Positions 59,801-64,000 of a DNA stretch of 64,000 nucleotides are shown one piece after another (position 1 is the first letter of the stretch; every line of letters begins with the position of its first letter). The notes under the pieces were generated by a model. It was not told the DNA's origin. It saw only the letters and a list, made by a program, of their open reading frames with translations, and did no database searches. Made by a program: the position numbers and the translations under genes. The stretch covers positions 127,624,831 through 127,688,830 of the forward strand of contig CM037585.1 in assembly GCA_021018995.1 (NCBI GenBank), read 5' to 3'. Source of the stretch: Chloranthus sessilifolius. Taxonomy: Eukaryota > Streptophyta > Magnoliopsida > Chloranthales > Chloranthaceae.

Positions 59801-62800
59801 ATCAACAACTTGGGTATATGTGTCTAACTGCTCATTTTATTGGTGAGAGTTGGAATTTGCAAAGCCGTGTGATTAACTTCCCTTTAATCCCTTATCCTCA
59901 CACGGGTCAATCTCTTTTTGATCATATTTTATCATGTATCACTGAAAGGAAATTAGAACATAAAATTTCTTCTATAACATTAGATAATGCATCTAATAAT
60001 ACTGTTATGGCTAAATATTTAAGAGAACATCTTACTAGAAGGAACTTGCTTCCACTTGGAGGTAAGTTATTTCACGTTCGATGTTCCGCGCATATTCTCA
60101 ATTTGATTGTGCAAGATGGGTTGAAAGACATTAAAGATACTGTTGGAAATATTAGGGAGAGCATCAAGTATATTAAATCATCACCATCCCGCCAACAAAA
60201 TTTTAATATTTGGGTAAAGGCAAATGCTAGGCACATTGCTGGAGGATTATCTCTAGATGTCGCAACTCGATGGAATTCCACATTTTTAATGGTAAAATCT
60301 GCATTTCCATTTAGAGATGGGTTCTCTTGGTTAAAAGATCGCGATTCAAACTATCCATTTGCGCCATCGGCTGAAGATTGGGCTAAGGCCAAAGCCCTTT
60401 TTGGGTATTTGGAAATTTTTTTCGAAGCTACAAAAATTTTTTCCGGTACAAAATATCCAACCATTCATTTATTTTTTCATCAGGTAATCGAAATTTATAT
60501 ACAACTTAAAAAACAAATGGCGGATGAAAAGGTTGTGTGGGCCCATAATATGGCTAAGATAATGCTAGATAAATTTGATAAATACTAGAAAGAATATTCT
60601 TTACTCCTCTCAATTGCTGTGATATTAGATCCTCAATTTAAAATGGAATATTTAGCCTTTGTTTTTGGTATTTTATATGAAGAAGATGGTGAAAAATATT
60701 ATAAGGACGTGCTCCGTAATTTGACGATCATATTCGATGAGTATAATAGTAAATATAATTTGAATGATGATAATGGTTGTGAATTACCTCCAAGTGTTCC
60801 AATTAAAGAGGGTGGTCCTCAAGATTTTTCATTGTGGCAACAATTTAAAAATAATGGTAGGCGTAAAGGCCCGGCCGCTTTAGGAACAAAGTCTGAATTA
60901 GACTTGTATTTAGAGAGCCCACAAGAGCCTCAAACCGAAAAGTTTGATATTTTAGCATGGTGGAAAAATAACTCAACTACATACCCGGTTCTTTCGCGAA
61001 TTGTGTAGGATATATTAGCAATTCCTCTTTCTACGGTTGCTTCAGAATCTGTTTTTAGCACCGGGGGAAGGGTGCTTGATCAAACTAGGAGTTCATTACA
61101 TTCGGAAACGGTATAAATGCTCATTTGCGGTCAAGATTTGATACGTCATGATTATAGTGGTGTTGTCGATGTTGATGAGAATGAAGGAATATGATTTCCT
61201 TTTGAGGTGAGTTTGATCATTTATATTGAAGTGAGTTTGATTAGTTATATAATGTACAAGTTATAATTCTTTTGTTTTCTTTGTTTTACAGGTTATTGAA
61301 GAAGAGGATTTTCATGGAAAATGGTCAAAAAAGGACTAAGGAGAGGATGGCTGAATGAGAAGATGGACACAGAAAATTTTTTAAAAGATGATTTGAGAGT
61401 TTCTAAAATATGATTAATTTTTTGTAATTTATGCTACCATTATTAGCATAGTTAATTTTTTGTCATTTATATCCGGTTTGTATTATATAGTCTCTAAAAT
61501 ATGGTTTACAAGTTGGGTTTTCAGGTTGGTCTTGTATGAAAGTGAAGCAGGTTGGGTCTTTTAGTTTTTTGGTTTTTTATGAAACAGGTTCTGGTCTTGT
61601 TATGGTTTATAGGTTGAGTTTTTATGAAACAGGTTCTGGTCTTGTATGGTTTACAGGTTGGGTCTTTTAGTTTTTGGTTTTTTATGAAAGGTCTTGTATG
61701 GTTTACAGGTTTTGTATGGGTCTTTTAATTTTATGAAACAGGTTCTGGACCCAGCCCAAATAGAATGCTCGCCTGGGCCGAACTACTGTTGGGCAAAACT
61801 CATAAAATGCTCGCTCGGCCCGAACCCAGCCCGAATAGAAAAAATATAAGACAAAAACTATAAAAGGCCCGTCCGGCCCGAGTTTCGGCCCGATTAGTAT
61901 CGGGCCGGGTTTATTCGCGTCGGGCTCGGGCTCACATATTTCATAATCGGGCGGGCTGGGCCCAGCCCGAATAAGATATCGGGCCGGGTTCGGGCTTCAC
62001 TTTTATTCTAAAACTTAAACTGGCCTATCAAAAACCCAAATTAACTCCGCCCACCACCTCTAAGTGTTGTCTTGAGAAGTTGCCCAATGCTGCTTCTCTC
62101 GCAACGCCATTTTTAACATGAGATAAACTTTTTTGAAAAGCAGTATTTGAGAAATAGCATGTAAACCACCTCTTCACAGCAACTGAAAAGTGCTTTTTGG
62201 AGAAGGGTAGCCAAACAGGGCCAAAATACAGCATGCTTTTTAAAATATGCGTATATGTGTCCTTTTGACCCAAGGTACTAAACCTCATTCTTTTATCGAA
62301 TTTTAAAAATATTATTTAAAATATTTTAAAATATATATACTGTAAAACTAGAAAACATGTGAATATCCATTTTTCTGTCTTATATGTTTTATAGTTTTTT
62401 TTTAGCTTCAGATTTTTCCCCTTTTTTTCAATTTTTCGTGTTTTGTTGTCTTTTGTCAACTTTTTCGGTCGCCGTATTAAACCTGCATCCGTATTTTGTC
62501 ACTATGCTTTGGGGTTTTCCTCTTTCAAAACCCTATGGAGGAAAATGTAGAATCCTAGATTTTGTCTACATCAAACACTACGCTGAAAACAGATTCCTTG
62601 ATGAATTTGGGACTTCATGTGAAAATTTTCTTGCAAAAACTCTAGGCCACACCTATTGGGAAATAGCTTCTCCAGTGCACTAGGTATATTATTCCTTTTT
62701 CTAATCAACACTCTAGTTTTAACCATTTGACAGCAAGCTTCCCATTAAAAACAAGGATCTTAAAGACAATTTTTCTAGAATAGAATCAATCGCAAGCATA

Positions 62801-63632
62801 AGATTTGCCAGTTGGATATCCACATATATCTACAAATATATGACAGATGTCACAAAGCGGAATACTTCTACCTACTCCTTTGTTGTTTCATGGATGCTCC
62901 GCTCTACTCTTGTGCATTCAGTAAGGAAATCAACGATGCATTCATGACATAAAATGCAAATGGGTCAAGAGATGCAAGTATTAACTGCACTTTGGTTGAA
63001 TCCTGCGGATAGTGTAGGAGGCTCCAACAAGCTTCAAGAAGTGACTTATCAGCAAATCTTTGAGCTCAGATCCATGAAATTTAGTTAATTAGATAATTAT
63101 TTGCTACCAGTATATCACCAATATTTCTAACAAAAATGACATACCATCATGAATATCAATGACAAACGATACCATCGAAAACCACGCAAATTGAAACGCG
63201 GAATCCTTTCTCTTTTAAAAGTCTACGTGATTTATATTTATATAAAAAGGAACTCAAGAGTCAAGAATTGCTTTTCTCATTTTCCAGTCATTTAATTTGA
63301 TAAGACCCATCGTGACTTTTCCAACACAGAGGCAATGCATATGCACAGATTCAAGACTCCTAATGTGAGCAAGAAAGTGAGACGGTAATAAATACCTCAA
63401 GGTTCCGAAAATCTAAGACATCCATACGTTCCATTATGTCATATAGCCTCCCTGGTGTGCCAATCAACAAGTTAACTCCTTCCTCCACTATCTTCCTCAT
63501 GTCTTCTTTGATGTCTAATCCTCCAACAAGAAGCATGGACCTAACATTCAACAGCGTTGAAATGAAAGGCATAGCAACTTGGTGTATCTGTGAAGAAAGC
63601 TCTCTTGTTGGAGATATGATTATCCCCATAAC
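10625..63632 (-). CDS. RH18: DEAD-box ATP-dependent RNA helicase, Spb4/DDX55/RH18 type (10 exons visible, 5' end outside window)
   Basis: This is the only intact host gene seen. Ten exons (63396-63632, 53314-53574, 51138-51217, 50890-50995, 50657-50770, 28648-28746, 28430-28519, 11773-11879, 11558-11701, 10625-11045) have GT-AG borders and sum to 1659 bp, giving 552 codons plus stop in one frame. Visible residues include motif Ia SPTREL (7-12), TPGRL (59-63), DEAD (84-87), SAT (115-117), TDVAARGLD (249-257) and HRVGRTAR (278-285). A DUF4217-like extension (about 330-395) and a lysine/arginine-rich tail follow. The Q motif and Walker A loop must be upstream of 64000; plant RH18 is roughly 590-640 residues, so about 85 are missing. 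Family knowledge: Spb4/DDX55 unwinds pre-rRNA during nucleolar 60S subunit assembly. The subfamily call rests on the order of C-terminal blocks and recalled similarity, not a search. Introns of 9821, 2096, 142, 119, 21910, 128, 16550, 71 and 512 bp make up about 97% of the span. Confidence 0.93.
11558..11701 (-). CDS. RH18: RH18-like exon, C-terminal extension
   Basis: The exon is 144 bp, acceptor tttcag, donor gtaagc. It completes the split arginine codon and encodes [19 protein letters not shown] and MPEVKHY, then MEIKF. Its last two bases join the next exon in frame. Confidence 0.92.
11773..11879 (-). CDS. RH18: RH18-like exon, start of DUF4217-like extension
   Basis: The exon is 107 bp (35 codons plus two bases), acceptor ttccag, donor gttatt. 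It encodes [20 protein letters not shown] and a cysteine/histidine segment before IFR, typical of the C-terminal extension of Spb4/Dbp4-type helicases. Confidence 0.92.
12770..12850 (+). repeat. tRNA-like A and B box words inside the LINE region
   Basis: atagccaaatggaaggttga followed 30 bp later by ggttcaatccc resembles Pol III A and B boxes. It could be a short SINE insertion or chance within LINE sequence. Confidence 0.25.
13455..14068. mobile_element. Non-autonomous hAT-type element inserted in the LINE, 8-bp TSD
   Basis: The left terminus cagtggcggagctaag matches the common plant hAT end. The right terminus ctggctcctccccta is its degenerate complement. The 8-bp direct repeat ggcaatga flanks it (13447-13454 and 14069-14076). 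It contains one copy of the dispersed gaatcagacgatgga repeat (about 13752) and no transposase. Confidence 0.82.
14211..15008. other. Intronic sequence, unassigned, with poly-C tract
   Basis: No gene or element recognised. A run of 25 C lies at 14649-14673. Confidence 0.5.
14649..14673. repeat. Poly-C tract (25 C)
   Basis: Uninterrupted cytosine homopolymer; exact length may be affected by sequencing or assembly. Confidence 0.9.
15009..17227 (+). repeat. Element A 5' LTR
   Basis: Starts TGTAACAACTCA, homologous to TGTAACGGCCCA at 24615. It includes a 92-bp tandem duplication (15091-15274), paired GCTCGAGC palindromes (15823-15972), short repeats of cattgaac type (16290-16490) and gtgcttcggcac type (16600-16670). 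The final part (16935-17227) matches 24755-25044. Its terminal bases run straight into gag, so the true LTR end, primer-binding site and gag start are deleted. Confidence 0.85.
17213..18239 (+). pseudogene. Element A gag (capsid part and two zinc knuckles)
   Basis: It begins inside a retrotransposon-gag domain ([20 protein letters not shown], then [10 protein letters not shown]), missing the N-terminus. A stop falls at about 17684. Zinc-knuckle clusters [13 protein letters not shown] and [14 protein letters not shown] follow at 17920-18015. A ~94-bp tandem duplication (about 18045-18232) disrupts the region before the intron. Confidence 0.85.
18240..18380 (+). other. Putative intron 1 of element A (gag-protease junction, phase 1)
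   Basis: CAAG|gtataa ... ccctag|GTACC, 141 bp. Upstream codes DIIQ and downstream continues G-T-L, the same residues found across the equivalent gap in element B. Unspliced reading stops within a few codons. Confidence 0.75.
19514..20914 (+). repeat. Tandem duplication of RT/RNase H segment in element A
   Basis: Unit 1 is 19514-20212 (699 bp) and unit 2 is 20213-20914 (702 bp). The extra 3 bp are small indels in A runs. The junction shares the microhomology tttctta with the start of unit 1. Confidence 0.92.
21928..22010 (+). other. Putative intron 2 of element A (integrase C-terminal region, phase 0)
   Basis: TTTCAG|gtaaat ... tttttcag|AAAGGGGAC, 83 bp. It falls between EFQ and KGDRLY, the same place and phase as intron 2 of element B. 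Unspliced translation reaches TGA at the third codon. Confidence 0.75.
22530..22790 (+). repeat. Paired GCTCGAGC palindromes, pol-to-additional-ORF spacer of element A
   Basis: Eight palindrome or near-palindrome starts at 22539/22561, 22622/22643, 22694/22716 and 22759/22781. Spacing inside pairs is 21-22 bp. Confidence 0.9.
22990..24135 (+). pseudogene. Element A additional ORF (aORF) between integrase and 3' LTR
   Basis: Two overlapping frames, joined by a frameshift near 23390, cover about 270 residues: [95 protein letters not shown] proline/glutamine-rich tail follows. Element B carries a recognisable homologue in the same position. The segment before SRLIDEY resembles, from memory, the domain called putative plant transposon protein (PF20167) in Pfam. 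No envelope-like signal peptide or membrane segment is seen. Function unknown. Confidence 0.75.
24436..24614 (+). other. Two polypurine tract/LTR-start junctions in element A
   Basis: ggacgaaaatttcagagggg precedes TGTAACGATTCAG at 24449. ggacgaaaattttaaaaggg precedes the true 3' LTR start TGTAACGGCCC at 24615. The second is the functional-looking polypurine tract. Confidence 0.75.
24615..25044 (+). repeat. Element A 3' LTR with ~1.7-kb internal deletion
   Basis: 24615-24755 matches the LTR start and 24757-25044 matches the LTR end (gagtgaataagatgcaact onward). The middle, including the palindrome cluster, is missing compared with the 5' LTR. Confidence 0.85.
25045..25340. other. Intronic sequence between element A and LINE fragment
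   Basis: Nothing recognised. Confidence 0.4.
25343..25905 (-). pseudogene. LINE reverse transcriptase core fragment, decayed
   Basis: The minus strand reads [20 protein letters not shown] and [13 protein letters not shown] (25830-25615). Further on come [14 protein letters not shown] and [14 protein letters not shown] (about 25560-25430), where FADD-type catalytic residues are altered to FDDN, then HCFESSLG. A partial repeat of the KAYDR segment lies at 25850-25905. It is a different fragment from the LINE at 12.3-14.2 kb and is unlikely to be active. Confidence 0.8.
25906..27300. other. Intronic sequence, unassigned
   Basis: An ORF at 26046-26321 shows no recognisable domain. From about 26700 the sequence has the look of an LTR or old element, but I could not fix borders. 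Confidence 0.4.
27330..27520. repeat. Paired TCGATCGA-type palindromes
   Basis: Pairs at 27340/27360, 27407/27429 and 27487/27509, spacing 20-22 bp. The parent element is not identified; it could be part of a solo LTR spanning roughly 26.7-27.7 kb. Confidence 0.75.
27521..28429. other. Intronic sequence before the helicase exon, unassigned
   Basis: A 72-codon open frame at 27967-28185 has no recognisable domain and is flanked by non-coding sequence. I see no support for a gene. Confidence 0.4.
28430..28519 (-). CDS. RH18: RH18-like exon after motif VI
   Basis: The exon is 90 bp (30 codons), phase 0, acceptor atgcag, donor gtaagt. It encodes [15 protein letters not shown], the end of RecA domain 2 as in the plant RH18 family. 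The following intron is 16.6 kb. Confidence 0.93.
28648..28746 (-). CDS. RH18: RH18-like exon with motif VI
   Basis: The exon is 99 bp (33 codons), phase 0, with acceptor atgcag. It encodes [19 protein letters not shown], including the arginine-finger motif VI. A probable LINE 3' tail lies just upstream of its acceptor at about 28770-28870. Confidence 0.95.
28770..28870 (-). repeat. Probable 3' tail of a truncated LINE
   Basis: Minus-strand taatgaaattacttttttac before an A-rich end is the usual closing sequence of plant LINEs. It sits about 25 bp upstream of the acceptor of the motif VI exon. Confidence 0.4.
28871..31509. other. Intronic sequence with small repeats
   Basis: A foldback segment lies at about 29050-29400, with a central hairpin (29198-29243, arms gaaaatgaatggtgaaacca). 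Other small repeats are (CT)n at 29813-29865 and a 40-bp tandem pair at 30463-30542. No gene. Confidence 0.5.
29813..29865. repeat. (CT)26 microsatellite
   Basis: CT dinucleotide run of about 53 bp. Confidence 0.97.
31510..32582 (+). repeat. Element C 5' LTR
   Basis: Matches 34330-35397 in order. It contains GATCGATC pairs at 31702/31722 and 31774/31795, AT microsatellites, and an A/T-rich second half. The 3' boundary is approximate. Confidence 0.8.
32600..34320 (+). pseudogene. Element C pol remnant (RNase H end, integrase, chromodomain)
   Basis: The RNase H end reads [16 protein letters not shown] (about 32730-32780). Integrase has [18 protein letters not shown] at 33020-33135, [11 protein letters not shown] (33195), [12 protein letters not shown] (33395) and [11 protein letters not shown] (33470), so all three catalytic acidic blocks are represented. 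Frameshifts occur near 33170 and 33435 and a stop at 33667. The chromodomain reads [20 protein letters not shown] (34187-34246). The reading frame continues into the first bases of the 3' LTR. Confidence 0.85.
34330..35397 (+). repeat. Element C 3' LTR
   Basis: Homologous to the 5' LTR along its length. The paired palindromes are mostly eroded here (single sites near 34460, 34545 and 34603). Confidence 0.8.
35403..35889. other. Intronic spacer between elements C and B
   Basis: The first part (gataccgatacgtaccggta and tattttgacccatgatggtg) is roughly the inverse of sequence just left of element C (31385-31500), so C may lie inside an older inverted-repeat element. No gene. Confidence 0.45.
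35890..38453 (+). repeat. Element B 5' LTR (~2.56 kb)
   Basis: Homologous to 46102-48813 throughout. It carries about 20 GATCGATC-type palindromes in blocks of 4, 8, 4 and 4 between 36636 and 37162. An ORF-like stretch at 36127-36480 is repeated in both LTRs and is probably untranslated leader. The 3' end is placed at TCA 38451-38453, a few bases before the primer-binding site. Confidence 0.92.
38458..38470 (+). other. Element B primer-binding site
   Basis: tggtatcgagcct differs from the usual plant initiator-Met primer site TGGTATCAGAGCC by one missing base. Confidence 0.75.
38615..39849 (+). pseudogene. Element B gag
   Basis: A 249-residue frame to 39364 holds the gag domain ([49 protein letters not shown]). 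After a stop, a second frame carries zinc-knuckle remnants [13 protein letters not shown] and [10 protein letters not shown], then a frameshift into [11 protein letters not shown]. The gag C-terminus runs to VIQ just before intron 1. Confidence 0.9.
39850..39983 (+). other. Putative intron 1 of element B (gag-protease junction, phase 1)
   Basis: CCAAG|gtatct ... aaaaaaag|GTACC, 134 bp. Upstream SNDVIQ and downstream GTL join exactly as in element A. Retention gives a stop 13 codons into the intron. Confidence 0.75.
39984..43455 (+). pseudogene. Element B pol (protease, RT, RNase H, integrase, chromodomain)
   Basis: Protease: [12 protein letters not shown] (40045). [20 protein letters not shown] (40600), a one-base frameshift near 40725, [13 protein letters not shown] (40850), [11 protein letters not shown], and FFVDNILIY (41040), where the second catalytic aspartate is asparagine. 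RNase [21 protein letters not shown] and [10 protein letters not shown]. Integrase: [10 protein letters not shown]...CLVCQQVK finger, [33 protein letters not shown]; stops at about 42562 and 42715. Intron 2 at 42956-43029. The C-terminal part [15 protein letters not shown] ends in a chromodomain [18 protein letters not shown], with TGA at 43453. Confidence 0.93.
42956..43029 (+). other. Putative intron 2 of element B (integrase C-terminal region, phase 0)
   Basis: TTTCAG|gtatac ... tgttttcag|GTAGGAG, 74 bp, between VGFQ and VGDEVFVK. Its length is not a multiple of three, and reading through ends at TAG right at the acceptor. Confidence 0.78.
43655..43950 (+). repeat. GATCGATC palindrome array, pol-to-additional-ORF spacer of element B
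   Basis: Motif starts at 43655, 43676, 43696, 43717; 43752, 43773, 43793, 43814; 43859, 43880; 43924, 43943. Steps within groups are 19-21 bp. Some copies carry one mismatch. Confidence 0.9.
44217..45655 (+). pseudogene. Element B additional ORF (aORF) between integrase and 3' LTR
   Basis: It starts [20 protein letters not shown] with a proline-rich region, then [20 protein letters not shown] and [20 protein letters not shown]. Stops and frameshifts around 44567-44700 and at 45104 break it. Conserved blocks with element A are [57 protein letters not shown] and [12 protein letters not shown]. An acidic, alanine/proline-rich linker and a tail with [14 protein letters not shown] (possible coiled coil) follow. 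The middle resembles, from memory, the PF20167 putative plant transposon protein domain. No membrane segment. Function unknown. Confidence 0.8.
45656..46101 (+). other. Element B region between aORF and 3' LTR, with polypurine tract
   Basis: Non-coding, T-rich, ending in the purine tract aagggggggagaa at 46089-46101 immediately before the LTR. Confidence 0.8.
46102..48813 (+). repeat. Element B 3' LTR (2712 bp)
   Basis: Begins TGTAACAACCC and ends GGCTGTCACA. It carries 26 GATCGATC-type palindromes in blocks of 4, 10, 4, 4 and 4 between 46838 and 47513. It is about 150 bp longer than the 5' LTR, largely from extra palindrome units. Visible point differences between the two LTRs show the insertion is not recent. 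Confidence 0.94.
48819..50656. other. Intronic sequence 5' of element B (gene orientation), tandem duplications
   Basis: A 79-bp tandem pair (from 49093 and 49172) and a 67-bp tandem pair (from 49581 and 49648) are clear. Open frames at 48907 and 49995 have no recognisable domain. No gene seen besides the helicase. Confidence 0.5.
50657..50770 (-). CDS. RH18: RH18-like exon with motif V
   Basis: The exon is 114 bp (38 codons), phase 0. It encodes [18 protein letters not shown], the conserved motif V segment. Its donor opens the 21.9-kb intron that contains Gypsy elements B and C. Confidence 0.95.
50890..50995 (-). CDS. RH18: RH18-like exon, RecA domain 2 (motif IV region)
   Basis: The exon is 106 bp. 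One base completes the split isoleucine codon, followed by 35 codons including [11 protein letters not shown] and PLHGRMKQ. It ends on a codon boundary with donor gtaaat. Confidence 0.92.
51138..51217 (-). CDS. RH18: RH18-like exon, start of RecA domain 2
   Basis: The exon is 80 bp with acceptor tttcag and donor gtatgt. It carries 26 codons plus two bases. It begins YMECEAEKK and ends in KKII, with the last codon completed by the next exon. Confidence 0.92.
51218..53313. other. Helicase intron of 2.1 kb, unassigned
   Basis: Between 51900 and 52400 words such as attcgaacc and tttgaacc recur in a degenerate array. An AT-rich stretch with a possible old LTR lies at 52540-53130. No terminal repeats confirmed. 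Confidence 0.45.
53314..53574 (-). CDS. RH18: RH18-like exon with DEAD box and SAT motif
   Basis: The exon is 261 bp (87 codons), phase 0 at both ends. It encodes [12 protein letters not shown] (motif II) and LFSATQTE (motif III), then the linker to RecA domain 2. It is separated from the previous exon by a 9.8-kb intron that holds a hAT element nested in a MITE. Confidence 0.95.
53575..54044. other. Intronic sequence, unassigned
   Basis: No element or gene recognised. Confidence 0.4.
54045..54494. mobile_element. hAT-type MITE, 450 bp
   Basis: Termini taggggtgcaaatta and gaatttacacccct(a) are inverted repeats. The body is filled with aaccgaaa/ttcggtt words. The 8-bp flanks ccagcgtg and ccaacatc match at five positions, so target duplication is only weakly supported. 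It resembles the MITE at 3360-3725 in design. Confidence 0.62.
54550..55260 (+). mobile_element. Possible old LTR with primer-binding site
   Basis: A non-coding stretch ends before attggtatcatagtaggttt (about 55240), which resembles the initiator-Met primer site that follows an LTR. It is preceded by leader-like sequence. No partner LTR or pol was found. Confidence 0.35.
55261..56852. other. Intronic sequence, unassigned, with 19-base poly-C tract
   Basis: An open frame at 56009-56323 (minus) has no recognisable domain. Poly-C lies at 56466-56484. Part of 55261-55800 could be the inside of the element starting at 54550, but nothing confirms it. Confidence 0.4.
57254..59095 (+). promoter_or_regulatory. 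hAT 5' leader: TATA-like box and repeat-rich untranslated region
   Basis: tataaaag near 57254 is followed by a CT-rich leader. The phrase cccagcccaaccctctctct recurs imperfectly between 57520 and 58350. From 58670 to 58930 attatctgccaatagtga recurs about seven times. Confidence 0.5.
59096..61200 (+). pseudogene. hAT transposase pseudogene (BED zinc finger, RICESLEEPER/DAYSLEEPER-like)
   Basis: The likely start [12 protein letters not shown] (59096) is separated by a stop and frameshift from the main frame. That frame has a BED-type finger [10 protein letters not shown]...HLKRH (59390-59460) and the catalytic core ([16 protein letters not shown] at about 59980, [15 protein letters not shown] at 60078, RWNSTFLM at 60265). 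The C-terminal dimerisation motif is [18 protein letters not shown] (61029-61080). In-frame stops at 60586, 61006 and 61114 interrupt it. A 3' intron (gaggtgag...ttttacag) precedes a last short exon near 61291. Full-length relatives are about 600-700 residues, similar to the span here. It cannot make full-length protein. Confidence 0.9.
62223..63395. other. Intronic sequence next to the helicase exon, unassigned
   Basis: A 99-codon frame at 62384 is T-rich with no recognisable domain. No repeats of note. Confidence 0.4.
63396..63632 (-). CDS. RH18: RH18-like exon with motifs Ia and Ib
   Basis: The exon is 237 bp (79 codons), phase 0 at both ends. Its acceptor is the cag read from 63635-63633 and its donor gt is read from 63395-63394. 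It encodes the middle of RecA domain 1, with SPTREL, a GG pair and GTPGRL. It is the most 5' exon in the window. Confidence 0.93.
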
Positions 63633-64000
63633 CTGTAAAATAAGATAAATAAATCATCAACTAACACTAGAACTTAGTATAAACACAGATGCACCAACCT
63701 ACATGTATGATGAAACTAATAAGAATAAAAGCAATATTAGTGAAGCTGATTTGTAAATTGCAACTTTTCATTTTAATTTATCTATTTCTAAAATTAAAAT
63801 GGGCAACATAACTAATCGAGAGGTGCGCATTAGGGCGAGTTCTGATGTATGGCTCATATACTTGGGGTTAGGTATTTGAGCCCCTATCACTGTTTAATCT
63901 CGCTGGGACAATGGAGGTAGGATCTGTGGCAAAAAAAATCATAATATGTTTTAGTTTTTGCTGATCATGGGATTTTGGATAGTGATGATGGAAGAAGACT
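63633..64000. other. Helicase intron at window edge
   Basis: Upstream intron on the minus strand; no exon encoding the Walker A or Q motif found here. Confidence 0.6.

Larger units (their letters stand above)
56956..61999 (+). mobile_element. Autonomous-type hAT transposon, decayed, 3' terminus missing
   Basis: The left end tagggctgtcaacgggtcgg is a typical hAT terminus. Subterminal regions at both sides are dense in cgggcc/ggcccg words (56970-57180 and 61740-61995). A complementary right terminus (cccgttgacagccct) is not present, so the end appears truncated near 61999. It contains a transposase pseudogene, a TATA-like ctataaaag at 57252, and a long CT-rich leader. Confidence 0.82.
56853..62222. 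mobile_element. MITE split by a hAT insertion
   Basis: The left end ggccctgtttggcaatcctc (56853) is inverted at 62203-62222 (gggtagccaaacagggcc end). Similarity extends about 36 bp inward (cacaaagcacttt versus aaaagtgctttttgg). The arms are about 100 bp (left) and about 200 bp (right), so the original MITE was a few hundred base pairs. Everything between is the hAT element. Confidence 0.75.

Noticed and set aside
62384-62683. 99-codon ORF rich in Phe
   Set aside because: T-rich intronic sequence beside a MITE; no homology recognised.

Overview
The window is nuclear DNA of a flowering plant with a large, repeat-filled genome. The evidence is GT-AG introns of up to about 22 kb, Ty3/Gypsy chromoviruses, LINE and hAT remnants, MITEs and many microsatellites. 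I cannot name the species. Very long introns are common in magnoliids and other large-genome lineages, but that is only a guess.

One host gene runs through most of the window on the minus strand, from 63632 (its 5' end lies beyond the window) to its stop codon at 10625. It encodes a DEAD-box RNA helicase of the Spb4/DDX55 type (plant RH18), a 60S ribosome-assembly factor. Ten exons totalling 1659 bp (552 residues plus stop) are visible. Every splice junction keeps the frame, and the visible helicase motifs are intact. About 51 kb of the 53 kb is intron. Three introns (9.8, 21.9 and 16.6 kb) are filled with transposons, all apparently inserted without breaking the exons.

Layout. 1-10.6 kb: sequence 3' of the gene, with a MULE-like foldback element (2020-2830), two hAT-type MITEs (3360-3725; 7119-7873, with a perfect 8-bp target duplication), a triplicated block at 4.1-5.3 kb and a dispersed repeat family. 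10.6-11.9 kb: last three exons. 11.9-28.4 kb: intron with a LINE remnant split by a hAT-type element, Gypsy element A (15.0-25.0 kb), a second LINE remnant and a palindrome-bearing repeat at 27.3 kb. 28.4-28.75 kb: two exons. 28.75-50.65 kb: intron with deleted Gypsy element C (31.5-35.4 kb) and nearly complete Gypsy element B (35.9-48.8 kb, TSD ttttg). 50.65-53.6 kb: four exons. 53.6-63.4 kb: intron with a MITE, a possible old LTR fragment and a decayed autonomous hAT inserted inside a MITE. 63.4-63.6 kb: first visible exon.

The most unusual signals are in Gypsy elements A and B, related chromoviruses. (1) Each has two apparent spliceosomal introns at identical positions and phases, one between gag and protease and one just before the integrase C-terminal/chromodomain segment. 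Retaining either intron would truncate the product, so splicing could set the Gag to Gag-Pol ratio. (2) Each has an additional ORF between integrase and 3' LTR. (3) Each has short palindromes (GATCGATC in B, GCTCGAGC in A) repeated every 19-22 bp, about two helical turns, in both the LTR and the spacer between pol and the additional ORF. Similarly spaced palindromes occur in an LTR of unrelated element C and in the 27.3-kb repeat. Together these look like a shared, possibly undescribed regulatory architecture.
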